A DNA stretch of 64,000 bases from Dyella tabacisoli (GTDB lineage Bacteria; Pseudomonadota; Gammaproteobacteria; Xanthomonadales; Rhodanobacteraceae), in assembly GCF_003350925.1 (NCBI RefSeq), contig NZ_KZ857175.1, positions 186,001-250,000 of the forward strand, in the 5' to 3' direction. The notes below the pieces were generated by a model, which made no database searches, was not told the origin of the DNA, and saw nothing but the letters and a program-made list of their open reading frames with translations. Of the stretch, positions 36,112-44,072 are shown one piece after another. Position numbers and translations under genes: made by a program. Within the stretch, counting starts at the first letter, position 1, and every line of letters starts with the position of its first letter.

Positions 36112-36841
36112 CGCCGGTGATGTAGCTCGCTGCGGGCGAGGCCAAATAGGCAACGGCTTGCGCCACTTCCTCGGGTTCGGCCATGCGCGGTAAGGGCAGG
36201 GCGGCAACATCCGCGCGCAGTTGTGCATCGTCGTATTGCGATAACGCGTCGGTGCGCACGATGCCAGGCGCGACCGCGTTCACGGTCAAGCCGAGTGGCG
36301 CCCACTCCCAGGCGAGGGTCTTGGTCAGATTGACTACGCCGGCGCGTGCGGCCGCCGCGTGCGCCATACCGGGTATGCCACTATCCAGGGCAAGCACGAT
36401 GTTGACGATGCGGCCGCCATGTTCGCGGCGTTGCGCGGAGCGGGCAAAAGCGCCGCACATCAGCCATGTACCCGTAAGGTTCAGGTCGACCACCGCGCGG
36501 AAGCCATTGGGTGAAATATCCAGCGCAGGCGCAGCGAATTGCCCACCGGCATTGTTGATTAGTACATCCGGCTGCAACGCATCGGCATCGAGCTGCTCGA
36601 ATAGTGCTTCAACCTCGCCCTCGTTACGGATATTGATGTCGTACGCGAATGCTTCGATGCCGCGTTCGGTGAGCGTGCCGGTGGCTTGATCCAGCCGGGC
36701 GCGGTTGCGGGCGGTCAGCACCACGCGTGCGCCAAGTTCGCCGAACAGGCTGGCGATGGCAAAGCCGATGCCGCTGCCGCCGCCGCTGATAAGCACCGTT
36801 CGCCCGGAGAAAAGCTGCGGTCGAAATATCGAGGTGGGCAT
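36047..36841 (-). CDS. Short-chain dehydrogenase/reductase, PECR/DECR-like, catalytic Tyr absent
   Basis: A 264-residue SDR. The cofactor motif GGGSGIG lies near residue 20, NNAGG near residue 95, and PGIV with the usual C-terminal SPAASYITG follow. Where classical SDRs have Tyr-x-x-x-Lys, this one has MAHAAAARAG, so the Tyr is Ala and the Lys is Arg. This matches peroxisomal 2-enoyl-CoA reductase-like (PECR) proteins, so an acyl-CoA substrate is likely. Possible roles are reduction of an enoyl-CoA such as crotonobetainyl-CoA or oxidation of a 3-hydroxyacyl-CoA. It is the last gene of a four-gene operon. Confidence 0.8.
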   Translation of the reverse strand: MPTSIFRPQLFSGRTVLISGGGSGIGFAIASLFGELGARVVLTARNRARLDQATGTLTERGIEAFAYDINIRNEGEVEALFEQLDADALQPDVLINNAGGQFAAPALDISPNGFRAVVDLNLTGTWLMCGAFARSAQRREHGGRIVNIVLALDSGIPGMAHAAAARAGVVNLTKTLAWEWAPLGLTVNAVAPGIVRTDALSQYDDAQLRADVAALPLPRMAEPEEVAQAVAYLASPAASYITGVTLALDGGEHLTGATPQHAAP

Positions 36842-36914
36842 GACAGTGGGTCCGAAGTGAGTGAGTTCGTAGTGAAGGGCGGCGGATGGTTTTCGTACCG
36901 TGGCGCAGCAGCCG

Positions 36915-37355
36915 TCAGAGCGATGCGGTGTGGGCTTTGTCTTCCGCGCACAGTTGCTGCAACTGCTGCAGAATCTGCGGCGGAAAGGCGGCGGACTTGG
37001 GTATGCGCACGTCCACGTGAAGAAAGATGAAATCAACCGTCGCAATCAAGTTTTCGCCCAGGTACATCTGATGCCGAAGGCGCAAGCGCTTTGGCGCGAC
37101 ATCCAGTACGTGGTAATGCACCTGCAAGGTGTCGCCGACTCGCGCCTCCTTGATGTAGTGCACATGCGCCTCGACGGTGTATGTCGAATAGTCGCGTGAA
37201 CTCTTGCGGTAAGCATGACCAAGACCTACATGCTCGAAGAACGCATCCGTGGCATGCCCGAATGCCACCATGTAGTAGCCGTCGCTGAAATGATTGTTGT
37301 AGTCGCACCAGGCCTGCGGAACGATGAAGGTGTAGGGCAAACGTTGCGGTTTCAT
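36915..37355 (-). CDS. 4HBT-fold acyl-CoA thioesterase, betainyl-CoA thioesterase-like
   Basis: A 146-residue hotdog-fold protein. WCDYNNHFSDGYYMVAF is the 4HBT signature region with the catalytic Asp, followed by YTVEAHVHYIKEA and ATVDFIFLHVD. The pattern resembles the C-terminal thioesterase of carnitine dehydrogenase fusion proteins, which hydrolyse betainyl-CoA. It probably releases a trimethylammonium carboxylate or another product from CoA. It overlaps the upstream ligase gene as ATGA, so the two are coupled. It may also be a general CoA-recovery enzyme. Confidence 0.8.
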   Translation of the reverse strand: MKPQRLPYTFIVPQAWCDYNNHFSDGYYMVAFGHATDAFFEHVGLGHAYRKSSRDYSTYTVEAHVHYIKEARVGDTLQVHYHVLDVAPKRLRLRHQMYLGENLIATVDFIFLHVDVRIPKSAAFPPQILQQLQQLCAEDKAHTASL

Positions 37356-39454
37356 GGGTTGGATGTTTCCACCTGCATGCGGATCAACGCGTCTGCCATG
37401 ACTACGCCGCGCCCTTCGGGCATGACGAACAGTGGGTTGATATCCAGTTCGAGCAAGCAATCTGCAAACTGTTGAGCGAAGCTGGCGACGGTTAGTACGG
37501 CATCCACCACGGCTTGGATGTCGCCCTTGGGGCCACCACGATAGCCATCCAATAAAGGGAAGCAACGCAATGCGCGCAATGCGCTTTCCACTTTGTCCGC
37601 ATCGGTGGGTAGAAGCAGTGGCCGACTGTCATCGAAAAGATTGACCAGCACGCCACCCGCGCCGACGATCAGCACCGGCCCGAATACCGGATCACGGCTA
37701 ACGCCGACGATAAGCTCGGCTACCGCACCCCGGATCATCGGCTCAATCAGTAAGCGTGGCGTATAGCCAAGCTGCCGGCTACCCGCGAACGCGATATCGC
37801 GCAGTGCCTGCTCCGCGGCCTCTTGCGTTTGCAGGTTCACTTGCACCAGGCCACATTCGGTCTTATGGCTGAACTGCCGGTCTACTGCCTTGACGACTAC
37901 GGGGTAGGACAAGTCAGGTAATGCGGTCAACGCCTCGTGCAATTCGTATAGCGCACCACCCGGCGACGGTATGCCGGCATCGTGCAGATATTGTTTGCTT
38001 TCCCATTCGTCCAGCACGATGGGTGTCCCTTCACTTAGCGAGGGTGCGGAGACGGGTTCGGCGCGAATGCTTCGAGCGAGGTAAGTGGCGGAGACAGCGC
38101 GAATGGCGGTATCTAATCCTTGTAATGGTGCGATGCCTGCGGCGCAGAGCCGCTCGCGCACGTTCACCGGCAAGCCCTCGGGGAAATTCGACGCCACCAT
38201 CATGGGTATATCCGTCTTGCGGCGCACATCGATCATCGCGTCGACGGCGGCATCCCAGGCCGAGCTATCGCTACCGTCTTGCCGTGGGTAATCGAGCACG
38301 AGCATCACCGCATCGAAAGTACGCTTGCGCATGAATGTAGAAATGCAATGTTCGAGGGCGAGGCGGTCGCCCCAAAGCCCGATGTTGTAGTCGAGTGGAT
38401 TGCCGACGCTGGCATGCGCCGGTAGCAGCAACTTCAATTCGGCTGCGATGGACTCCGGTAGATGCGGCAAGGTGACTTGGGTGGCATGCGCGAAATCGGC
38501 CGCGAGCGCGGAGTCGCCACCGGAGCAGGTCAGCACGCCCAGTGCCCGTCCGTGAATGGGGCTGGCGATGGTCATGCATTTGAGTATTTCCAGTAACTCG
38601 GGCTGCGAGTCGGCGCGCGCAATGCCCAGGCGCTCGAACAATGCGTCATACAGGCGGTCCGCGCCGGCGAGCGAGCTTGTATGACTCAAGGTCACCTGGG
38701 CACCCAGGGCAGAGCGTCCGGCCTTGAGCGCGACAATAGGGATGCCGTTGGCTTGCGCGCGGGCAATGGCGCGGCAGAAAGCGCTGATGTCCTTGATCCC
38801 TTCGATATACAGGCCGATCGCGCTGACGCGTGGGTCGTCGGCAAGTACATCGATGTAGTCCTCGATGCCAAGCATGGCTTGGTTGCCTACGCTGATCGCG
38901 TAGGCCAGGGGCAGCGAGCGCGGTGGCATGGTCAGGTTAAGCGTAATGTTGCCGCTTTGACTGATAAGCGCCGCGCCGTGTTCGACGCGATGCCCTCCGT
39001 GGCGGTCCGGCCACAGGCTTACGCCGTTCAAGTAGTTGATGAAGCCGTAGCAGTTAGGCCCGATCAAGGCCATGTCGGCGGCCGCATCGACCAGTTCGGC
39101 TTGAAGTTGCGGATGGCCGGCCTCGGCGAAGCCGGCCGCATAGCAGACACAACCGGCGGTGCCGCGTGCGGCCAGGGCGCGGACTATCGCTACGCACTGT
39201 GTGCTGCGCACGGCGACAAAGGCGGCATCGGGGACATGTTCAAGCGCTTCAACCGAGGGATAACACGGCAGCCCTGCGATTTCCGCCCTGTTTGGATTGA
39301 CGACGGAAATCGTCCCGACGAAGCCAAGCTCACGGCATATTTTGATGGCCGGTATCAGCGTGTCGCCACCGATGAAGGCGATGTGCCGCGCCCAGAGCAT
39401 GCGCCGAAGATGTTGCCGACGGGTTTGCTGCGCCGTGGAATCGTGAGTCAGCAT
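37352..39454 (-). CDS. ADP-forming acyl-CoA synthetase (acetate--CoA ligase family)
   Basis: The 700-residue protein has the fused ACD layout. A CoA-binding Rossmann domain (about 20-135) and two succinyl-CoA-ligase-like domains (about 155-455) contain the catalytic His of SHTSSLAGAD (His258). A C-terminal ATP-grasp domain (about 478-700) follows, with DEWESKQYLHDAGIPSPGG. It forms an acyl-CoA from acid, ATP and CoA with release of ADP and phosphate. In this cluster it is the only activating enzyme, so it is the candidate replacement for CaiC/CaiB. One nucleotide separates its start from the acyl-CoA dehydrogenase stop. Confidence 0.88.
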   Translation of the reverse strand: MLTHDSTAQQTRRQHLRRMLWARHIAFIGGDTLIPAIKICRELGFVGTISVVNPNRAEIAGLPCYPSVEALEHVPDAAFVAVRSTQCVAIVRALAARGTAGCVCYAAGFAEAGHPQLQAELVDAAADMALIGPNCYGFINYLNGVSLWPDRHGGHRVEHGAALISQSGNITLNLTMPPRSLPLAYAISVGNQAMLGIEDYIDVLADDPRVSAIGLYIEGIKDISAFCRAIARAQANGIPIVALKAGRSALGAQVTLSHTSSLAGADRLYDALFERLGIARADSQPELLEILKCMTIASPIHGRALGVLTCSGGDSALAADFAHATQVTLPHLPESIAAELKLLLPAHASVGNPLDYNIGLWGDRLALEHCISTFMRKRTFDAVMLVLDYPRQDGSDSSAWDAAVDAMIDVRRKTDIPMMVASNFPEGLPVNVRERLCAAGIAPLQGLDTAIRAVSATYLARSIRAEPVSAPSLSEGTPIVLDEWESKQYLHDAGIPSPGGALYELHEALTALPDLSYPVVVKAVDRQFSHKTECGLVQVNLQTQEAAEQALRDIAFAGSRQLGYTPRLLIEPMIRGAVAELIVGVSRDPVFGPVLIVGAGGVLVNLFDDSRPLLLPTDADKVESALRALRCFPLLDGYRGGPKGDIQAVVDAVLTVASFAQQFADCLLELDINPLFVMPEGRGVVMADALIRMQVETSNP

Positions 39455-39455
39455 C

Positions 39456-40622
39456 TCACCATTCCGTGAAGGTGCCGGTGCCGCGTTTCTTGATCTGGCC
39501 GCCGACAATGATGCGCTGAATTTCTGAAGTGCCTTCCCAGATGCGGTCCACGCGGGTATCGCGCCATAGGCGTTCCACCGCCTGTTCGCGCATATAGCCG
39601 CGGCCACCAAGGATTTGCACGCCGCGGTCGCAGACGCGGCCGACCATTTCCGAGCAATACAATTTCAGCGCCGCGGCGCGGCCATGGTTGCGTTTGCGGT
39701 CGCTCTCCTGGCTGATGTCCCAGCTCAGGCGGTACAGCATGCTTTTGGCGGCCATGATTTCCACCGCCATGTCAGCCAGCATGAATTCAATGGCTTGAAA
39801 GTCGCGGATGGATTTGCCGAACTGCGTGCGTTGTGCGGCAAACGCATTGGCTTCTTCAAGGACGCGGGTGGCGCCGCCGACGCAGCGTGCGGCGATGCCG
39901 AGCCGGGCCTCGACAAACCAGTCTTTGGTGAGTTCAAAACCATCGCCGATGCGGCCGAGCAACTTGTCTTCGCCGACCTCCACTTGATCGAAAATGAATT
40001 CCGGGTGTTTGTAGGCGAAATGATGCGTGTACTTCGGGGTGCGCTTGACGACGACCCCAGGCAGGTTTTTATCGACGAAGAAGACCGCCGCACGATCTGC
40101 GTCGCCATCAACATGTGCGTGCACCAGAATGTAGTCGGCGACATCGCCTACCGTCACGAACCATTTCTCGCCGCTGATGCGAAAGCCGTTACCGGTACGG
40201 TCGGCTCGGGTAACGCATTGGCGAGGGTCGGAGCCGGCATCGGCTTCGGTGATGGCGTAGGCATCGCGGCGAGTGCCCAGGCAGGTGGGAATCAGGTACT
40301 CGTGTTTTTGTGCTTGGCTGGCGAATCGCAAGGGATAGGCTGGGCGAAATACGGTGTCCCAGATCGCGCCGGTGATGCGGCCGAGCTGTTCGTCCACCAG
40401 CATTTGTTCAAAGATGCTCATGCCTTGGCCGCCGTCTTCGCGAGCCTGGTTGATTGCGTTGAATTCCCAGCTCAGTACTTGCTGGTTGATCGCCGCCAGA
40501 CTCGCCGCCGACAAACCATCGTTGTCTTCGCATTCCATCTCATAAGGCATCAGCACTTCGTCGGCGAACCGTCTTGCCTTTGCTTGCAGGGCGAGATGTT
40601 CTCGGGAAAGAGCGAAATCCAT
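39456..40622 (-). CDS. Acyl-CoA dehydrogenase (candidate gamma-butyrobetainyl-CoA dehydrogenase)
   Basis: A 388-residue flavoprotein. N-terminal helices are followed by AITEADAGSDPRQ (FAD region) and ISGEKWFVTVGD. C-terminal VQILGGRGYMREQAVERLWRD and IWEGTSEIQRI follow, where the Glu of WEGT (about Glu363) is in the usual catalytic base position. E. coli CaiA, as I recall, has GGSDE there instead, so this protein looks like a normal dehydrogenase. It is first in the minus-strand operon and faces the BCCT gene across a 436-bp divergent region. GGAG precedes the ATG. The true substrate is inferred from context. Confidence 0.88.
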   Translation of the reverse strand: MDFALSREHLALQAKARRFADEVLMPYEMECEDNDGLSAASLAAINQQVLSWEFNAINQAREDGGQGMSIFEQMLVDEQLGRITGAIWDTVFRPAYPLRFASQAQKHEYLIPTCLGTRRDAYAITEADAGSDPRQCVTRADRTGNGFRISGEKWFVTVGDVADYILVHAHVDGDADRAAVFFVDKNLPGVVVKRTPKYTHHFAYKHPEFIFDQVEVGEDKLLGRIGDGFELTKDWFVEARLGIAARCVGGATRVLEEANAFAAQRTQFGKSIRDFQAIEFMLADMAVEIMAAKSMLYRLSWDISQESDRKRNHGRAAALKLYCSEMVGRVCDRGVQILGGRGYMREQAVERLWRDTRVDRIWEGTSEIQRIIVGGQIKKRGTGTFTEW

Positions 40623-40720
40623 GCGGGTTCTCCGGTGCTGAGTGCCGATCCGCGAGTGCGGCGATCGACGAATAGGTATTGCATTATTCGGCAGCCGCGT
40701 CATCGCGGTACGCACCAGGG

Positions 40721-40873
40721 GCGACGCAAAGTGTCATGAATGCGACAGGTTGAACATGCGGCGTTACCGCGAGGTAGCGAGCGAGCACGACGGTATGGAC
40801 GCATATCCTTCTGAAGCATGTCGGTACGCGCATGGCAGGCGAGATAGGTCCGTTTCCGCGCGCTTTGTGTCGC
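40721..40873. promoter_or_regulatory. Divergent control region with two opposed 13-bp elements
   Basis: The 436-bp gap 40623-41058 separates the acyl-CoA dehydrogenase and BCCT genes. GCGACGCAAAGTG at 40721-40733 recurs in reverse at 40861-40873 (11 of 13 match). Next to the first lies TGTC-N8-GACA (40732-40747). These could be sites for the GlxA-family regulator, but its binding sequence is unknown here. The short reading frames in this gap look spurious. No other feature is visible. Confidence 0.4.
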
Positions 40874-41058
40874 ATATCGTCAAGTTATCGCCGTGGCTAC
40901 CTGCGTTAATGCCTGACAACGCAAGTGCGCCATGGGCGTATGCGATGTATCCGTCACGAGGTGGCCAGCATGATGCTCGACCTGAAACGTTTCTTTCCCG
41001 CTCACTATCATTCAATGGCAAAGGTTGACCTTTGCGAGCCGGCTAGCGAGGGCCGGCA

Positions 41059-42687
41059 ATGAGCAACGACAGTTTGCTTGCCGCATCCAGCCGCGACCAC
41101 CGTACTTCAGGCATCTACTATGCGTTGCTCGTGCCAGCGATGCTAATTGTGCTCGTCGCCTGCATTCCGCTTGCGCTGTACCCAGAGGACGGCAAGCGCA
41201 TCGTCGATAGCGTATTGGCCTGGATCACTCAGCGATTCGGCTGGCTTTTTCTGTGGACCGGCCTGGGCAGTCTTCCATTGATGGCCTGGTTCGCGTTTGG
41301 CCCGTTGGGCCGCATCAAGTTCGGCAGCGCCGACGAGGCGCCCGAGTTCGGAAATTTGTCGTGGTTCGCGATGCTGTTCTGCGGCGGTATCGGCATCTCC
41401 ATCGTCAACTGGGCGTTTGTCGAGCCGCTTTATATCTATATGAGCCCGCCGCTTGGCATGGATGCCAAGACACCGACGGCGATGGAGTGGGCTGCCATGT
41501 ATCCGATGCAGCATTGGGGGCTGGTACCGTGGGCACTGTATCTGCTGCCGTCGCTACCGATCGGTTATCTGCTGTACGTGCGTCGTGGTAAATCCATGCG
41601 CTTCGGCGAAATTTGTACCGGCGTGCTGCCGGCGCGCCACCGCGGCTGGTTGGGGCGCGTGATCGATATCGTGGTGATTCTTTCGATCGTCGGTGGCGTG
41701 GGGACTTCGCTGGGCTTGTCAGTGCCGCTAGTGTCCAGCTTGATCGCACATCAACTTGGCGCCGGCGACGGCATAGTGCTGCAGGGCACCGTGTTGACGA
41801 TATGGCTGTGCTTGATCGGTTACAGCGTCTACAGCGGGCTCAATAAGGGCATCCGCTATTTGTCCAATATCAACGCCGTGCTGGCCATCGCCATGCTGTT
41901 GCTGGTGTTGCTGGTGGGCCCGTTCACGTTTCTGATGAATCTGGCATCGAACAGCATGGGTTTGCTGGCCGATAATTTTTTCCGCATCAATTTATGGACC
42001 GATCCACTGGGAGATGGGAGCTTCCCGCGCAACTGGACGATCTTCTACTGGGCCTGGTGGATCGCTTACTGCCCGATGATGGGTTTGTTTGTCGCGCGTA
42101 TTTCGCGTGGCCGCACGATCCGTCAAGTTGTCGTGCATGGCACGGCCTGGGGCAGTCTCGGCTGCATAGTGTTTTTTGCCATCTGGGGTGGCTACGCGCT
42201 TTATCTGGAAGCCAATGGTATTGCGCCGGTGACTGCCACCCTGGACAAGGAGGGCATTTCGGCCACGGTGATCCTGGTGTTGAGTACGTTGCCGATGCCC
42301 AAGCTGGTATTGCTGCTGTTTACAGTGCTGTGCTTTGTATTTCTGGCGACCACCGTGGATTCCGCTTCCTACACGTTGGCATCGCTCGCCACACGAGAGA
42401 TCGACGGCTATCAACAACCCTCGCGCGGACATCGCGTGCTTTGGGTTGCTCTGCTTGGCGTGGTCGGGGTGGGGCTGCTGTCGGTGGGCGGACTCAAGGC
42501 TGCGCAAATTTCCACGGTCATCGTCGCTGTGCCGATGATTCCCGTCTTGATTTGTCTCGCGTTGGCCCTGGTGCGCTGGGCGCGTGAGGATTTCGGCAGC
42601 CGGATTTCAGCAACCTCGTTGAGTCTGCCCACTTCGGTGCGAGAGGCATCGCAGGGCAAATTTCCAAAACCGCAAGAGGAGACATAG
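41059..42687 (+). CDS. BCCT-family transporter, CaiT-like (carnitine/betaine/gamma-butyrobetaine)
   Basis: The 542-residue protein has 12 predicted membrane segments. NWTIFYWAWWIAYCPMM and FVARISRGRTIR form the BCCT signature and are close to CaiT, including the Trp pair, the Tyr and the Met (CaiT W323/W324/Y327/M331 by memory). The TM3 region reads CGGIGISIVNWAFVEP. In TM5 it has GIRYLSNINAV, with Asn where CaiT has the sodium-replacing Arg262, so Na+ coupling is possible. It imports a trimethylammonium compound. The TorF-type porin gene follows 3 bp later. Confidence 0.88.
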   Translation: MSNDSLLAASSRDHRTSGIYYALLVPAMLIVLVACIPLALYPEDGKRIVDSVLAWITQRFGWLFLWTGLGSLPLMAWFAFGPLGRIKFGSADEAPEFGNLSWFAMLFCGGIGISIVNWAFVEPLYIYMSPPLGMDAKTPTAMEWAAMYPMQHWGLVPWALYLLPSLPIGYLLYVRRGKSMRFGEICTGVLPARHRGWLGRVIDIVVILSIVGGVGTSLGLSVPLVSSLIAHQLGAGDGIVLQGTVLTIWLCLIGYSVYSGLNKGIRYLSNINAVLAIAMLLLVLLVGPFTFLMNLASNSMGLLADNFFRINLWTDPLGDGSFPRNWTIFYWAWWIAYCPMMGLFVARISRGRTIRQVVVHGTAWGSLGCIVFFAIWGGYALYLEANGIAPVTATLDKEGISATVILVLSTLPMPKLVLLLFTVLCFVFLATTVDSASYTLASLATREIDGYQQPSRGHRVLWVALLGVVGVGLLSVGGLKAAQISTVIVAVPMIPVLICLALALVRWAREDFGSRISATSLSLPTSVREASQGKFPKPQEET

Positions 42688-42690
42688 CCC

Positions 42691-43557
42691 ATGTCAGGGA
42701 CACACCGCCTCAAAGCAAGTAGACATTTCTTGGGTTGCGCATTACTCGCCATATTCGGCGATGTGGCGGCACAGGATCACGGTATCGACGAAGACGGGCC
42801 AGTGGAGCGCCACAGAACATCTCCGGCCGAGTCGGATAAGCGCTGGGGCGGCACGTTGTCCCTGGCCAGCCAATACGTTGCCGGCGGTTTTCATATGAGC
42901 TGGGGTCAGCCGGCTCTGCAGGGCGGTATCGATTATTCGCATCCTTCCGGCTGGTATGCCGGCCTATGGGCCAGCACGGTAAGCCCTTATGCGATTGAAG
43001 GCGCCGGCAGCGAATGGGACGTGCAGCTCGGCTATGCCCGCACGCTGGGCGATTTTCGCCTGGGCGGATCGATCCAGTACTACATGTATCCGGGAGCCAG
43101 CATGGCTTATGCCGGCGGTGCAAGTTACGACTATGGCGACATTACCGCCACGGCGAGCTATCGATGGTTGACCGTACGCTATCTGTGGACATACACGCGC
43201 GACTATTTCGGATACAACAGCGTGGTCATGGGGCGTGGAGTGAATCGGCATAGCCGCGGGTCGAGCCTGGCGGACATCGGCGCCACGGTGGACATCGGCA
43301 GTGATTATGCCCTCGCGGCACGCGTTGGCTATCGCTACGTGCGCGGCTTCCAGCGCAATAATCTGTTCAATGCCAAAGTCGAAGTCACGCGCAGGTTCGG
43401 GGAGAACTGGCAATTGCGCGGTACCTATATGAAGGCATGGAGCAAACATGGTGTGCTGACTAACTACACGACCGGCGTGCCCGATTCATCCGGGCGTATT
43501 CACTATCGCAACAGCATCGCCGGTACGTTTTTCGTCACGCTGACGCGCACGTTCTGA
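42691..43557 (+). CDS. TorF-family putative porin (TIGR02001-like outer membrane protein)
   Basis: A 288-residue outer-membrane beta-barrel with a signal peptide ending near DVAAQ. The mature start KRWGGTLSLASQYVAGGF, then QPALQGGIDYSHPSGWYAGLWAST (split across two strands), fits the TorF/TIGR02001 family, and it ends in TLTRTF with the terminal Phe of OMPs. It would let the BCCT substrate cross the outer membrane, a role inferred from the gene pair. AGAGGAGA precedes the ATG. The gene is cotranscribed with the BCCT gene. Confidence 0.82.
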   Translation: MSGTHRLKASRHFLGCALLAIFGDVAAQDHGIDEDGPVERHRTSPAESDKRWGGTLSLASQYVAGGFHMSWGQPALQGGIDYSHPSGWYAGLWASTVSPYAIEGAGSEWDVQLGYARTLGDFRLGGSIQYYMYPGASMAYAGGASYDYGDITATASYRWLTVRYLWTYTRDYFGYNSVVMGRGVNRHSRGSSLADIGATVDIGSDYALAARVGYRYVRGFQRNNLFNAKVEVTRRFGENWQLRGTYMKAWSKHGVLTNYTTGVPDSSGRIHYRNSIAGTFFVTLTRTF

Positions 43558-43580
43558 ATCGGATTCGCTTGTTCAAGCAA

Positions 43581-43601
43581 TGCCGTCTTCTGTTGACGGC
43601 A
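43581..43601. terminator. Stem-loop between convergent TorF and tautomerase genes
   Basis: TGCCGTC, loop TTCTGTT and GACGGCA form a 7-bp stem between two convergent genes. No T run follows on either strand, so it is at best a weak or Rho-assisted terminator. Confidence 0.35.
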
Positions 43602-43650
43602 CTGACCCGGAGCAGCGTGTGCCGCGATCGACTAAGTCCATCGCACTTCA

Positions 43651-44031
43651 TCAAGCGTACTGTGCAATGCCATTGCCGAATGACCAATTCTCTTTTGCCG
43701 TCTCCAGCAAGTTGATGAAAAGGTCTTGCGGCCGCAGTCCCGGATCGGCTGCGAGCAATTCGGCCATGCGCCGATACAGCGCCTGCTTCTGCTCCACCGT
43801 GCGCGTGTTATTGCAAGTGATTTGCACGATCACCAGATCGTCGCTACGTTCGATATCCAGATAATTCTTGTCGTAGTCGAATGCGTCGGCGTCGTACTGG
43901 TCGACCAAGATAAAGCGGTCGTTCTCGGGCACGTTGAAGGTTTCGCGCATGGCGCGATAGACGCCGTTGCGCAGGGCGGCAAGCTGTTGTGGCGATTTGC
44001 CACGGCGCAGAGCAATGCGGACGAGAGGCAT
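43651..44031 (-). CDS. Tautomerase family protein (4-oxalocrotonate tautomerase superfamily)
   Basis: A 126-residue protein with Pro directly after the initiator Met (MPLVRIAL), the catalytic N-terminal Pro of this superfamily. It is about twice the size of 4-OT, with motifs RDAMRETF-like (VYRAMRETFNVPENDRF) and DLVIVQITCNNTRTVEQKQ. This resembles long tautomerases/malonate semialdehyde decarboxylase-like proteins. The reaction is unknown. It belongs to a minus-strand group CMD-DUF4865-tautomerase controlled by a divergent LysR gene. Confidence 0.83.
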   Translation of the reverse strand: MPLVRIALRRGKSPQQLAALRNGVYRAMRETFNVPENDRFILVDQYDADAFDYDKNYLDIERSDDLVIVQITCNNTRTVEQKQALYRRMAELLAADPGLRPQDLFINLLETAKENWSFGNGIAQYA

Positions 44032-44072
44032 GGGGATTCCTGTTGCAGTGATGTTGGTGGAGAAAGAATCGA

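Noticed and set aside
40642-41028. Possible small genes in the dehydrogenase/transporter gap
   Set aside because: The frames on both strands lack ribosome-binding sites and domain features; the region is better explained as a divergent control region.
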